Shown one piece after another: positions 22,790 to 33,417 of a stretch of DNA of 64,000 nucleotides (within the stretch, counting starts at the first letter, position 1; every line of letters begins with the position of its first letter). This DNA comes from Pohlia nutans. Its lineage: Eukaryota; Streptophyta; Bryopsida; Bryales; Mniaceae. The position numbers and the translations under genes were made by a program. The notes below the pieces were generated by a model. That model did no database searches. It was not told the origin of the DNA and saw only the letters and a program-made list of their open reading frames with translations. Where the stretch lies: positions 9,200,213 to 9,264,212 of the forward strand of contig CM040093.1 in assembly GCA_022496805.1 (NCBI GenBank), given 5' to 3'.

Positions 22790-23070
22790 TCCGAGGAGGT
22801 CATTATACAAAAAGTAGAAAACCGCGTGAGTTAAACTATAGTCCTTTTTATTCATTAGAAGAAAAAATCTACCTAATTATAAAATTTTATATGTAATATA
22901 GGGCACTTTAAATTCAAGTAAGGAATTATTCAAGAATCTATTTGGAGTATACATATAGTATTCTATAATATTCCTCAAATATTCCAATTATATGATAGCC
23001 CCCATTTAAATACGCTCTTAACGCACGTGGTTACACTAAATAGTAGATACATGCTAGTAACCTCCCCGAG
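22790..23070. mobile_element. hAT-like MITE inside the satellite array
   Basis: A 281-bp insert between GAGTCTAC (22782-22789) and GAATCTAC (23071-23078), an 8-bp duplication with one mismatch. The ends read TCCGAGGAGGTCATT and AACCTCCCCGAG, related to the ends of 23157-23581. Removing it restores the satellite unit. Confidence 0.65.
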
Positions 23071-23156
23071 GAATCTACCTACTAGAGACAAACCATACTA
23101 GATTAAAATAGAATATGGAGGTGCTGGAGGGGCCACGTCACCAACTGCCATCGTGG

Positions 23157-23581
23157 CTCGGGGAGTTCACTCAATGTATTTTATGTGTATCACGTGCGAA
23201 CAAATCTTTGACCCCCAAAATTACATTATAAATTATCAATCAAACAACTTGAAAAAATTATACAATGTTTCTTTATGTTGAAAGTTTATATTGTGAATTT
23301 TTGGGAATTTTCTTTGTTCAAATTAATTTCTTACAAATTTTTGAAGTAAATAAATACACTATGCAACTAATTTTTGTATTTTAGAGCTCGTTTTAATTGT
23401 GTTTTTAGAATTGATTTTGAATTTAATTGAAGTAAGAGTTTTCTAAAATAAAAGATACAATGATTATGTGACCACACTCAAAAATTTGGAGCCAAATCAA
23501 ACTTTATAAAAAAGTATATAGGGGGTTGAAAATCACTTGTTCGCACATTTTTACGTAATATTTGGAAGTGACCTCCCCGAG
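23157..23581. mobile_element. hAT-like MITE inside the satellite array
   Basis: A 425-bp insert flanked by perfect 8-bp CATCGTGG (23149-23156, 23582-23589). The ends read CTCGGGGAGTTCACT and AAGTGACCTCCCCGAG, a 15-16-bp inverted repeat with one mismatch. 8-bp duplications are typical of hAT. Removing it restores the satellite text ACTGCCATCGTGGCGAGTGC. Confidence 0.85.
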
Positions 23582-24234
23582 CATCGTGGCGAGTGCGTGA
23601 TGTCATCGCGAGTTGGACGGTGACGCGTGTTTGTACGTTTTTGGGGCAATGGGGCCGATGATGCTTCATGGAGTCTACGCACTAGAGATAGACCATACTA
23701 GATTCAAATAAAATATGGAGGTGCTCGCAAGGCCACGTTACTAATTACCAACGTGGCAAATGCCTGACATCTACGCGAAGTGGGTTGCTAATATGCATCC
23801 ACTACATCCTCATGGCCAAAGATGCTTTTATTCCTACCCACAAAGGTCAACAATATTAGCCGCGATTTATTGTGTGTGCGAAATAGACTGGTGATGTATG
23901 CCCAACACATTAGAGCCGAGATCACATCGAGTCCTACTGAATATAAATTTTAAAAAGTGAAGTTAAAAATGTTATGGTAGACATAATACAATTGGGGTGC
24001 AACGAGCTATCCCAAATCCTCCATATCAGATTTAAAAAAGAATGTGCATAAGAGTAAGCATATGTCAGGCTCCTCTTTGAGCTGTCAGAGTGCACATTGT
24101 GTACACGATTGGAACAACCATATTTAGAATATCCACATTAAATACAATGTTTATTATATATACCACTCTGTATGGGCCAGGGGTTCTGGATCTCAAGAAC
24201 CTCACCCACCCCCATACCAATCATTCGTACATAT

Positions 24235-24845
24235 GGATGAAAGCATGGTATTTTGTACCAAAAAGTTGCGCCAATATGCTGAAATCCGATTTTTTTGCCA
24301 AAGGCTATAAAATTATACCAAATTATCTTTTACTTTATTTTTATTTTTCATGGAGCCCTTTATTGATGTTCTATATATTTAAATCCAAAGTTTCAAAAGA
24401 ATATCTTCAAAATAGTTTACTAAAAGTAGTGTTTCAAAAAAATGTCTAAATCTGGTTTCAAACACAAATCTGATGACGTTAAGTATTTTCAATTTGATTT
24501 TTTTAAAGTATTCTTGAAGTTCATGATGATGTTGAGGGCTCCATATAGAAGAAAATAAATAATGAAATAATTTAATGCACTTTTAGCCCAGTCCTTGCAA
24601 ACTTTCTTGATTGTCACCAAATTCTTTTTCAATTTGTGCTACTTTTTCAAATTGTATAGACATATATAAATTCATTTGAAGATAATTTTTTCCAAAAAAA
24701 TTGTTTGACTTTGTAAAACAATACATATACCACTTTCTTGGAAAAAAAGAGTTCAAAAATTTCAAATTTAATATGCATTTTTGAACTCTGCATTGTTGGA
24801 TCTTCATAGTGTAATTTAGTGGTCCACTTTACCTTGCTTTCACCG
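24235..24845 (-). mobile_element. Diverged third copy of the GGGTGAAAGC MITE
   Basis: The left end GGATGAAAGCATGGTA and right end CCTTGCTTTCACC match the family termini. The text GTACCAAAAAG...GCCAAAGGCTATAAA is the reverse complement of the right part of 5433-6045. The length (~611 bp) agrees with the 613-bp copies. No flanking duplication remains. Confidence 0.5.
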
Positions 24846-26400
24846 AAATAGGCGGAGACATATTGTTGGATCATATTTTACTTCATTAAAAGAGAAACAA
24901 GATGGACCACAATGTCTTGCCACGTGTATGATGTGGAATTTTGTCGACTGATGACCATAGCCACATACAAGATTGATAGATTTTGAGCGAAGAAGTCGAG
25001 CCACAGATGCTCATGTGGCTTACTATGAACAAAGTAATGGAACGGAACGCAATTCTTAACCCTTAATTTGAGGGATTCATGACTAATGGAGCTGAAACAA
25101 ACTAGAACGCTCTGAGGGTTGTGTACGGAAACGGAAACCCCAATATGAAGATGGTTGGTCCGTTGGTAGAGAAAGGTATTGCGAAGTTGAATGGACCATG
25201 CAACTCTTTAGAGAGACACACAGTAGAGCACATCCGGCAAGACCTCCAAGAAATGCACAAGAGACTCTATATAAGGATTACAATGATGCAAAAAGGCCAT
25301 ATTTGTTATATTGAGACTTTTCGCAATTTCATTTTTATCCTCAATTCAAAGATAGACCGTTTTATCTCTTTACTAGTATTTTTTATAAATAGGTAACAAT
25401 ACCAACTTTTAGAATTTCATCACTATTTGAGCATTTTTTTTTTGGTTTCAATTACTATTTTAAAAATGAATTTTTGAATAACTAGCATTTTGTCTCAAAA
25501 TCTATGATATATTAATATAGTCTATTGTGTTGTCGTATCTGCAGCGCGAGTGCGGTGATATCAAGAAGATTAGATCATTGAAAATGCTAGCATATTCCCT
25601 CAAAAGAATTGAATATATGGGTACAAGCATGTTTGGGGTATTCCGTAGAAAATGTTACACTATAAAATTGTGAGTGTTTTTTCCCTTAATACAAGTTAGA
25701 TTATTTACAAATCTTATTGTAAAAGCAAGATTTTAAGATAGCTTCATGTACTTCACGTAGAATACAATATGGAAGTACATTAAAAAAAAATCTATTAATT
25801 GATTGAAGTTGTTAATATGATTCCTATACCTCACATTCAGGAGTATGTCACAATGTGAGTTTTTAGTTCAAGAATCAAAAAGGAATATAAATACTTAATG
25901 AAAAGTGTTTTTAATTGACTATATTGATTTATGATGTTCTAATAATCAATTGTAGTATTGTACAACATGAAATGTGGTATATAAATATTTATTAAAATTT
26001 TCACAATCCTTTGAAATATTATAAAGAGGGGCTACATCTTAAAGGACTTTAAAATTGAAGATTTTTTGGATTTCAAATTTGAAACATAGAAAGTGAGTTA
26101 TAAAGTAACGAACGGATAAAAAATTAATGGTAGAATTCTTATATATACATGTTTATTGTCCATTGATACCCGCATTGATATGATATCAGGTACTAAATCC
26201 TAATAATTAAGAAAATTAAAAATGAATGATTTTATACATTTTAATTTATAAAAATGATACGGTTATATGTGTTTTAATACTTCTTCTTTTTTAATATTAC
26301 TTTTGTTTTTATTTGTAAAATATGACATTTAAAATTTCTTCCATTCTTGATTCCTAGTTCCTGACTGGGGTACCCCAAACATGCTTATACCCATATATCT
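24846..26400. other. No gene recognised
   Basis: Long AT-rich stretch. A short open frame near 25121-25396 has no recognisable features. Confidence 0.5.
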
Positions 26401-26412
26401 ATGAATGCCTAT

Positions 26413-26550
26413 AACGAAGCTCATTTAAGACCGTCCGATGGCCATCAAGGATTTATTCCACAAGAATATATCCACAGGCATGCAATTAATAAAGGAAAGG
26501 AAGAAGCTCATCAAACACCCTCCAATGGCCAATCGTCAAGCAACATATTC
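26413..26550 (+). repeat. Short dispersed motif, two copies (others near 27167 and 30580)
   Basis: A ~60-bp unit of the form 'gaagctcatc(a)aa(g)acc.tccaatggccatcaagga.ttattccacaa' occurs at about 26413-26470, 26497-26550, 27167-27235 and 30580-30640. The TTAA-type MITE 26578-27159 lies between the second and third copies, so it landed inside this repeat cluster. Confidence 0.5.
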
Positions 26551-26577
26551 CACATGGATGCATTTTCAACCTTGCTA

Positions 26578-27159
26578 TTAACCCCTAAAGGACCGTAAGG
26601 CTCCCACGCGGCTTCTAGAACTAGAAAGTGAGGAAATTCGGGTTCTTGGGCTTTGAATTGTAGGATGAGCAACAAAGAGACCCTCGCTCTTTTTGAGAGC
26701 CGAATCTGTAGGTACTTCTTGATCGGAAATTCATCAAATGAGCGATTTTTGGTGATTTTTTTGAGTTGCACGGAGGGTATTTAGGCGTCACTTCAGACCC
26801 TCATATCTTCCTCCTCACACCTCCAAATTACTTGAAATTTTTTGCACGTGTTTAAAATAATGATTTCTACTCACAGTGAAAATTTCAGAATTTTTGGAGC
26901 AATTTTGAACAATCCGATTTCAACATGTGTACAAAATACCCCAAACAAGTTCCATCAATCTTCTCAACGGTGGCATTTTCTCAAAATTGTGCGATTTTGT
27001 CGATCTTTTTTTCATTAAAAAACTACGGAAGTCTTCTTTAACTTCAACGGTGCCGATCGTCAAAATTACCCCACACCAATGAGGAATTGAGCTTGCTACA
27101 AGAGATAGTCAAGAAAATAAGAGCTAAGTTCAACACCCCCCCGGTCCTTTAGGGATTAA
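26578..27159. mobile_element. TTAA-flanked MITE, piggyBac-like
   Basis: TTAA (26578-26581) then CCCCTAAAGGACCG; the right end CCGGTCCTTTAGGGA then TTAA (27156-27159). Terminal repeats agree at 13 of 14 positions. 582 bp, close to types A and B in length. An orphan right end with the same sequence (GTCCTTTAGGGATTAA) is at 5167-5182. Confidence 0.8.
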
Positions 27160-27239
27160 TAAAAGGAAGGAAAAAACTCATTTAAGACCTTCCAATGCCC
27201 AACAAAGAACTTATTCCACAAACAAAGCTAGTAAGTAAA

Positions 27240-28760
27240 CGTTAGTTTTAAGCGGACTAACGAACATACGAGCAAACGGATGGACGGATTACATACGGAT
27301 TGACTAACAGACAGTTGTCGTGATGCAAATGCATATATAATGTTAAACCTTATAGTATTTTTATTTTGATGAGTTCTAAGATATCTCATTTAAAGAAAAA
27401 ATGAATAGAGAACATTAGGGAAAGATTGTGAATTGATTCATGATCTTTACAAGGCTTTAATTGCTTTGTTTATTGATTATCAAAAGTTAAACCCTACATT
27501 TATCTTTTTAGAATGAGTTTTAATGTTTAATTTGAGTTTTGATAGTTGTTGAAAAGAAAGGTGAAGATTGTTTTATCTTTCTTTTAGTTTTTTGTGGGTT
27601 TATCATTAAAATAAGTGAATGGATAGAGCTATGGGGAGTATTTGGATCACCCAATTAGTTTTTGGATGCCCATGTGGCATAGTATGGGCTAATGAGTCCT
27701 CCCTTGTGGCATGATAAGGAAAGGGGGAGAAGGGGGCCTTCTCCTCGCAAACCCCATTCTCTCTTGTGTTCATTTTTAAGTTTTCTAGTTTGTGCCGTGT
27801 GTTTGAAGAGGAGCAACTTACTATATATACCTTGGATTTCAATGAAATTTTGTGGAAATTTTCTTTTTTGTTGTGATTTCAATGGTATGTAGCGCTTGTC
27901 ATTTGGAGTTGTTGTGAGAAACTTATGGCTTGTGAAGTGAAAGGTGGTTTACTGCCATCAAAATTGAAGAGCTCGATCTTTGAGAGCTTGTAGAAATTCT
28001 GTACAAAGAATTTTTTGTTGTAAGATTTAGTGAGTGTTTATATCAGGTTTATAGCTTTCTAAAAAGCTATCAAAATCTTATTTTGGAATCCGTCTATAAG
28101 AGTTATAAATGTATAAGTGAGGGGGTTTAGAAATTCCGCATCTTTTAGGAGTTCCATTTTTGAGGAGCTAGAAAAACCAAAAGGTATCACAATTTGAGCT
28201 AAGTTTTTTATGAGACATGTATAATGAAGTTAGTTTTCCAAAAAATTATGACGCAGAGTATTTGGAGGTTTTATGAATATTACATGTGCTCTGAAGTAGG
28301 GAGGTATACAGTTGCCAACGAGTTTTGAAGTCTCAACTTCAGCACACTTACCACACTATATATATTGATCGGTAAACTATATAGATTTTTTAACTTTTAT
28401 AGATTATGTAGCTTTGTATTGGTTTTCTAAAAGTCATAGCAAACTTGATTGGGAGTAGTTATGCACATGTGGCATTCATTTGAGTGTTGACAATAGTTTT
28501 GAGGGTTCAAACCTCCACGCGACTTGTTTCTTTTGTAATGTAAAACATAACTTTTAGTATTTTAAAGGCACAAACAACAATTTGCACTATGATATCCTCT
28601 ATACCTTGAACTTAGACTAGTTGCAACTAGGAACCCCGCGTTTTCTCATAGCATAACCCTCTCTACCCGATACCGTCTGATAGTTTGATTTATCAACTCG
28701 TTGCAAATTCTAAAGTTATGCAAGCGCGGAAGGTAATGCTGCGAATGAGATTGCCGTTGG
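27240..28760. other. No gene recognised
   Basis: AT-rich intergenic DNA with a short GGACGGAT-like tract near 27275-27310. Small open frames around 27600-27890 occur on both strands and look incidental. Confidence 0.4.
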
Positions 28761-28764
28761 AGTT

Positions 28765-28955
28765 AGTCGAGTAGGTTGTGAAGGAATTTCTCAGTCTAAG
28801 TCAATCGAGCAGGTTGTGAAGAAAATTCTCAGTTTAAGTCAGTCGAGCAAATTGTAAAGAAAATTCTCGGTTTGAGTCGGTCGAGCATGCTGTGAAGAAA
28901 ATTCTTGATTTCAATCGGTTGAATAGGCTATGATGAACATTCACGGTTTGATCAT
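28765..28955. repeat. 38-bp tandem repeat, about five units
   Basis: The motif TCGAGCAGGTTGTGAAGAAA recurs every 38 bp from 28767, 28805, 28843, 28881 and near 28916, with divergence rising to the right. A stray similar piece (CTAGGCTGTGAAGAAAATTC) is near 31470. Confidence 0.8.
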
Positions 28956-29160
28956 TAATTGAGCCTGGAGAATGAGGGAGACACAAGGTGGGGTGTAGAG
29001 GCAACAATGAGTCTGGAGAACTGGGAGGAAGCGAGCGTATACTTGAGTTTAGTCTGAAGCGGAAACAGATGCCTACCAGGAAGGAGGCCCTTTGTCATGT
29101 GTAGCGTGGCATCAAAAGTCACGTTCAAAAATAATGCACAAACCTTCACAAATCATTATC

Positions 29161-29773
29161 GGGTGAAAGCATTGTAAACTAAACCACTTGTGATCCCTAT
29201 GAAGAAGCAACAATGCAGGGTCCAAAAATTCATTAAATTTTTATTTTTTTGTGATTTTTTTTGTGGATAAAATAAAAGATACAATGTTTAATAAAGTCTA
29301 ATCAAAAAATTTGAAAAAAACATGTTCAATAAGTATTTATGTGTGTTATAGTAAATTTAAAGCGATTAAAATTAGAAAAGTAGTTTTGACCGAATTGAAA
29401 AGTAGATATAAAACATGTTGAAATTGCATCAAATATTTATTTTTTCAAGAATTTTTTTCTTTGGAGTCTTTGAATGCACAATGAACTTATAGAATATATA
29501 ATTTATATTTATATTGAACATGTATCAATTCATCAGTATTGATCCGGAAATTTGTTTTAGACATCTATTTTCAAGCTTTACTTTAAGTAACCTTTTTTTA
29601 ATATTTTAATTTGAAACTTTGGATTGAAGTACCTAATAGAATTATAGAGGGCTCTATCAAATTAGAAATTAAATAAATAAATTTTTAGTCGTAATTTATG
29701 GCCTTTGACCAAGAAAATTGTAATTTTAGCACTAAGGATGAGTTTAATGGTTCAATTTACTGTGCTTTCACCC
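29161..29773 (+). mobile_element. 613-bp MITE with GGGTGAAAGCA ends and 4-bp duplication (copy 2)
   Basis: It starts GGGTGAAAGCATTGTAAACT and ends ACTGTGCTTTCACCC, flanked by TATC on both sides (29157-29160, 29774-29777). The same length and interior order as 5433-6045, including the block around TTTGGATTGAAGTACCTA and GGCCTTTGACCAA. Target duplications differ between copies (AAAT, TATC), so length rather than sequence is conserved. Confidence 0.85.
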
Positions 29774-29787
29774 TATCTACAATTATT

Positions 29788-30156
29788 GGGTACATTCACA
29801 GTAACACGACCCAACCCCGCCCAGTTATAACGACTCTTGATGAGTGCTTAGAAAATAATATCTTCCATTTATGTAGATATTAGAAAAATTTAAGGACATT
29901 TTGCAACATATTTTGAACATTTTAGCACATTTTAGTCGTTATTAACGACTGGTTACGACCATATTTTAGTCGTTTTGGAGTACTAATAACTTCCCAAACA
30001 TCGTCAAACTTTAGTATATTGTATAATGACATATATCATATGTAGTTACTAATTTATATTGCATTATCAATTCAAATGATAAGATTATTGCTTAACAATT
30101 CGTTAAATTAATCACTGGTTATAATTTCCTTGGGTCGTGTTACTGTGAATGTACCC
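29788..30156. mobile_element. 369-bp MITE with 27-bp perfect terminal inverted repeats
   Basis: The first 27 bases (starting GGGTACATTCACAGTAACAC) are exactly inverted at the right end (30130-30156). The flanking TATT is duplicated (29784-29787, 30157-30160). It lies 14 bp from the end of the preceding MITE. Perfect ends imply recent insertion. The class is unresolved. Confidence 0.85.
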
Positions 30157-30639
30157 TATTATTGTTCTTGATCACTTTCATTAATGCTTAGAAGCTTCAA
30201 AAAACGTGATTATTTCCTCAGAGCAATGAGAAGATGAAAAAAGCCGTGGACTTCTTTGGCAACTGAACGGATGGATGGACAGACATATGGACGGATGGAC
30301 GAGCATGTGGGCGGATGGGCAACAAGAGGGAATCAATAAGCGACAAGGAGCAATTGGATTTGAATTTCTTGGGCAAATAATTATAAAATAATGGTACTAG
30401 ATAGAAGATGAAAGAAGAACCCCCTTCATATACTTTGGAATTATAGCAAGATTGTTGGTGGGTGAGTTGAAGATATCTAAATCACATCTTTAGGCTACGA
30501 GGATGAATTTTTTAATGCACTTCACCACATGTCAAAAATTGCATTGATACATCCACAACTTCTCTTCTGATAATGGCAAGGATGAAGTTCATCAAAGACC
30601 CTCTAATAACCATCAGAGAACTTATTTTACAAACAATCT

Positions 30640-31055
30640 TGCCTCAGTCCTGGAAAGTCCTCGATAACTCTCGGTAACTCCCGGGGATATTCATAGGCAC
30701 TCCAGGAATAAACTGCGGCACTTCGAAGACCATAATCGAGCAAAGTCTCGTTGCAGTCCTTCTATTGTCCCAGGTAGTCTCGGGCCTTCACTGGAGCAGT
30801 CTCGAGACCAAGTTCACGGTAACTTCCAAAGCTATTCCAGTGCAGGCCTAGGAACTTGCATTAGGACAGTCCCGGGCATACCCGGGGCTCTCCCAAAGTA
30901 GTCCCCGGGAAGTCTTAGAGAAGTCCGAGGACAGTCCCGAGGCCCTACACTGGGGCACTTATTGGCCAATCCTGGGACCCTAACCGAAGAAATCCCAGAC
31001 CAATCCCGGGCTATCTTCGGGGCACTCTTGGGGCAAAACTGGTGTTGTCTTAGAG
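30640..31055. repeat. Degenerate GC-rich repeat of AGTCCCGGG-like words
   Basis: Words such as AGTCCCGGGC, AGTCCCCGGG, AGTCTCGGGC, AGTCCGAGGAC and CTCCCGGGG recur every 10-30 bp for about 400 bp. The stretch is far more GC-rich than its surroundings. It looks like a decayed minisatellite. No protein-like frame is convincing. Confidence 0.55.
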
Positions 31056-31059
31056 CAGT

Positions 31060-31400
31060 CTTTAGGACAGACGGACGAGTGGACCAACATGCGAGCAGAC
31101 ATACGGACTGGTGGACGTGCGGACAGACGGACGAGTGGACCATCATGCGAGCAGACAGACGGATTGGTGGACGTGCGGACAGACAGATTGAGTGACCCAA
31201 AGATGGACCCTTAGTCGATCGGAGGGGCGGACATACGAACTGGCAGACGAATTGATCAATTGGCGAATAGGCGGACCGACAAACCGACAGAGGAAAGGAG
31301 GGAGGAACGGGCAGACGGGTGGATGGATCGGCGGACGGACAGACGGATGTACCTGCAGTCGATTAGACCCTAAACCGAAGGACAGGCGGTCAGACAAACA
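31060..31400. repeat. Degenerate GGACAGACGGACG-type simple repeat
   Basis: Tracts such as GGACAGACGGACGAGTGGAC occur with a partial ~62-bp duplication (CATGCGAGCAGACA..GGACTGGTGGACGTGCGG near 31088 and again near 31144). Similar short tracts are near 9340-9400, 27275, 30250-30320 and, inverted, 32065. Long open frames through it on both strands come from the repeat period. Confidence 0.7.
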
Positions 31401-31915
31401 AGAAGCATCACAATACACGCTTCATTCCTCAGAGTAATGAGAAGATGGAAAAAGCTCGTCAACTAGGCTGTGAAGAAAATTCACACTTTGTATATATGAT
31501 GCATGAGTTTCACTCATTGGCTCTTCCGCAATTAAAGGTCACTTCGTCTGGAAGCTTGCAATTATGATCGATTTTGAGATTTATGTAACTTATTTTTATG
31601 CTTGGCATTGTTTTGGTCCACTTTGCTCTTCATAACCCGACTTTCCTTTCTTCCCAAAGGTGGCATCGGCAATTGTGTGACTCCACCACGATGGCGTGAC
31701 AAGGCCATTAGTCATAGTAGTCATATTACAGGAATGAGAAGAGTGGAAGCCACGTAGGCTAGTTTTTTCAAAAACATCAACACTCTAGCTGCAGCAGAAT
31801 AAATTGCACAAAATTTTCATCCTACAAACTGGAGCCAGTAAACACATGCTCACTGGCAAAAGAAGTCACTTTTTGGTTTTGAACTACATTCAATGAAGTC
31901 CTTGAGAAAGGCAAA

Positions 31916-32390
31916 TTGTTTAAAGCTATAAAAGTGTCCAATGTACGCAAAAACTTACATCAAAGTGTCTTATATAGTGTAGAAACTACGTACAATTTTC
32001 TAAAAATTATGCCTCTCCATGTGAATTTTATGGAAGATCTAGTCTTGACTACTGCAGTACATCCGTCTGTCCGTCCATCCACCCGTCTGCAGGTACTACA
32101 GGTACATCTGGAGGTACATCAGGATGACTAATGGCCTTTTAAAACTTACATGTTGATTCAAAAAAACACTTAAAAAATCCTCCAAAAATTTCCAAATTTT
32201 ATAATAATATTAAATGAATACACGAACATTGAAAATCGGACACTACAAAGCCAAATAATTTTATTTTTTTGGTAGACGTTTAAAACAACCCAAGAGATGT
32301 CAAGCTATAAAAATGTCCTATGCTCCCAAAAATTTACATCAAAGTATTTTATATAATGTAGAAATTATGTACAATTTTGAAAAAATTCAC
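31916..32390 (+). repeat. Diverged ~110-bp direct repeat pair
   Basis: 'agctataaaagtgtccaatg' followed by 'cttacatcaaagtgtcttat' at about 31924-32010 recurs at about 32310-32390 as 'agctataaaaatgtcctatg' and 'tttacatcaaagtattttat'. No coding sense is apparent. Confidence 0.5.
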
Positions 32391-32399
32391 TACTAGAAA

Positions 32400-32990
32400 A
32401 TCCAACTAATCTGTTGATTCGGTCGCGTTGATCAGGGACACTTCTGTTGATTTGCCAAATATAAGCCAACTAAATATAAGCGAACTAAATATAAGCCAAC
32501 TTCAAAATTTCATTCCCAAGTACATTTAAATAACAATTCCATCAAAAATATTTTTAAAATAGAGAAACAATTAATCCATCCAAATAACACATTTAGAAAT
32601 TTTAAACTTTAATCAATTTTTCAAAACTTGAAAAGTTTAAAAGATATTTTTCTTCACATATTTGAACATTGGAAAAATTCATAACTCAAAAGTCCATCCA
32701 CAACCCTATGTTCTACTTCTCTTTTAGACTTTACAGTGCATCTTATGCACTGTGACAATGGACAACGAAGGTCCAATGCTCACACAAATGTCCAATGCTC
32801 CCAAAATTTTATAGTTTACCCTTTTTATAGTTTACCCTTCGTTTCATCCTCCATTAAATTATAATGCCAAATATTTTATTTTCTATCAAAAAATAATTCT
32901 CATTTACCGGTCCATCCATCTCTTTGAAATACTCAAAACCCTCAAATGACTGCATAGGAACAGAAATTCTAGTGGACCGTACCATACAAA
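32400..32990 (-). repeat. Dispersed repeat, inverted partner of 19560-20220
   Basis: Matched in opposite orientation to 19455-20220 as described there. It begins with a triple 15-bp direct repeat (AATATAAGCCAACTA-like, 32457-32502). The type is not determined. Confidence 0.5.
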
Positions 32991-33417
32991 TGCCCAAAGA
33001 TGAAAATTCTCACCGATAAAACGTTTAATAGCAGGGGTATCTTTGACATTATCCATGTTGGATAATCTACAGTGCAACTATATGCTTGATCACCTGAAAT
33101 AAAGGCATTTCATCACTTGATCACTTGATCACATTCTGAGACTCGCTCACAGACTTTTAACACAGAGACAACATCTTGTTCCTAGTTGGACACACTACTA
33201 GGCAAATAAGCAATGACTAGGCTATGACTCAGATTTGACACTTTCTAGCAACGTGCAAATGTAGGTTGGAAAAGGCCCATAATCTATTAAAGGCAAAATT
33301 GAAACACACCATCAACTTGGCAAATAAACAACATTCTCCATAACACAACATCTCTTTGCATTCATGGAAAATGTGATAGGCATCCCTAATATACTCTCTT
33401 GGCAAGGATACAGTCTG
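32991..33417. other. 3' flank of the ankyrin-PGG gene
   Basis: No gene or element recognised. It would hold the 3' UTR of the minus-strand ankyrin gene. Confidence 0.4.

Larger units (their letters stand above)
22150..23950. repeat. Degenerate satellite-like array, ~160-165-bp unit
   Basis: Successive units contain, in order, CTAGAGACAGACCATACTAG-like text, AATATGGAGGTGCTGGCAGG, GCCACGTCACTGACTGCCA, GTGGCGAGTGCGTGATGTGA, GTACGTCCTCAGGGTTGAGG and CTTCATGGAGTCTAC. Units start near 22150, 22311, 22470, 22630, 23083 and 23683, with a partial one after 23840. Once the two inserted MITEs are removed, unit lengths are about 160-165 bp. The outer units are more diverged than the middle ones, as in a dying satellite. 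Confidence 0.7.

Noticed and set aside
24090..24449. 119-codon plus-strand frame rich in Phe, Ile and Tyr
   Set aside because: Lies across a MITE copy in AT-rich DNA; hydrophobicity reflects T-rich composition.
30832..31437. Open frames of 77-122 codons on both strands
   Set aside because: Produced by the simple-repeat period (GGACGGAC and AGTCCCGGG words); no protein-like composition.
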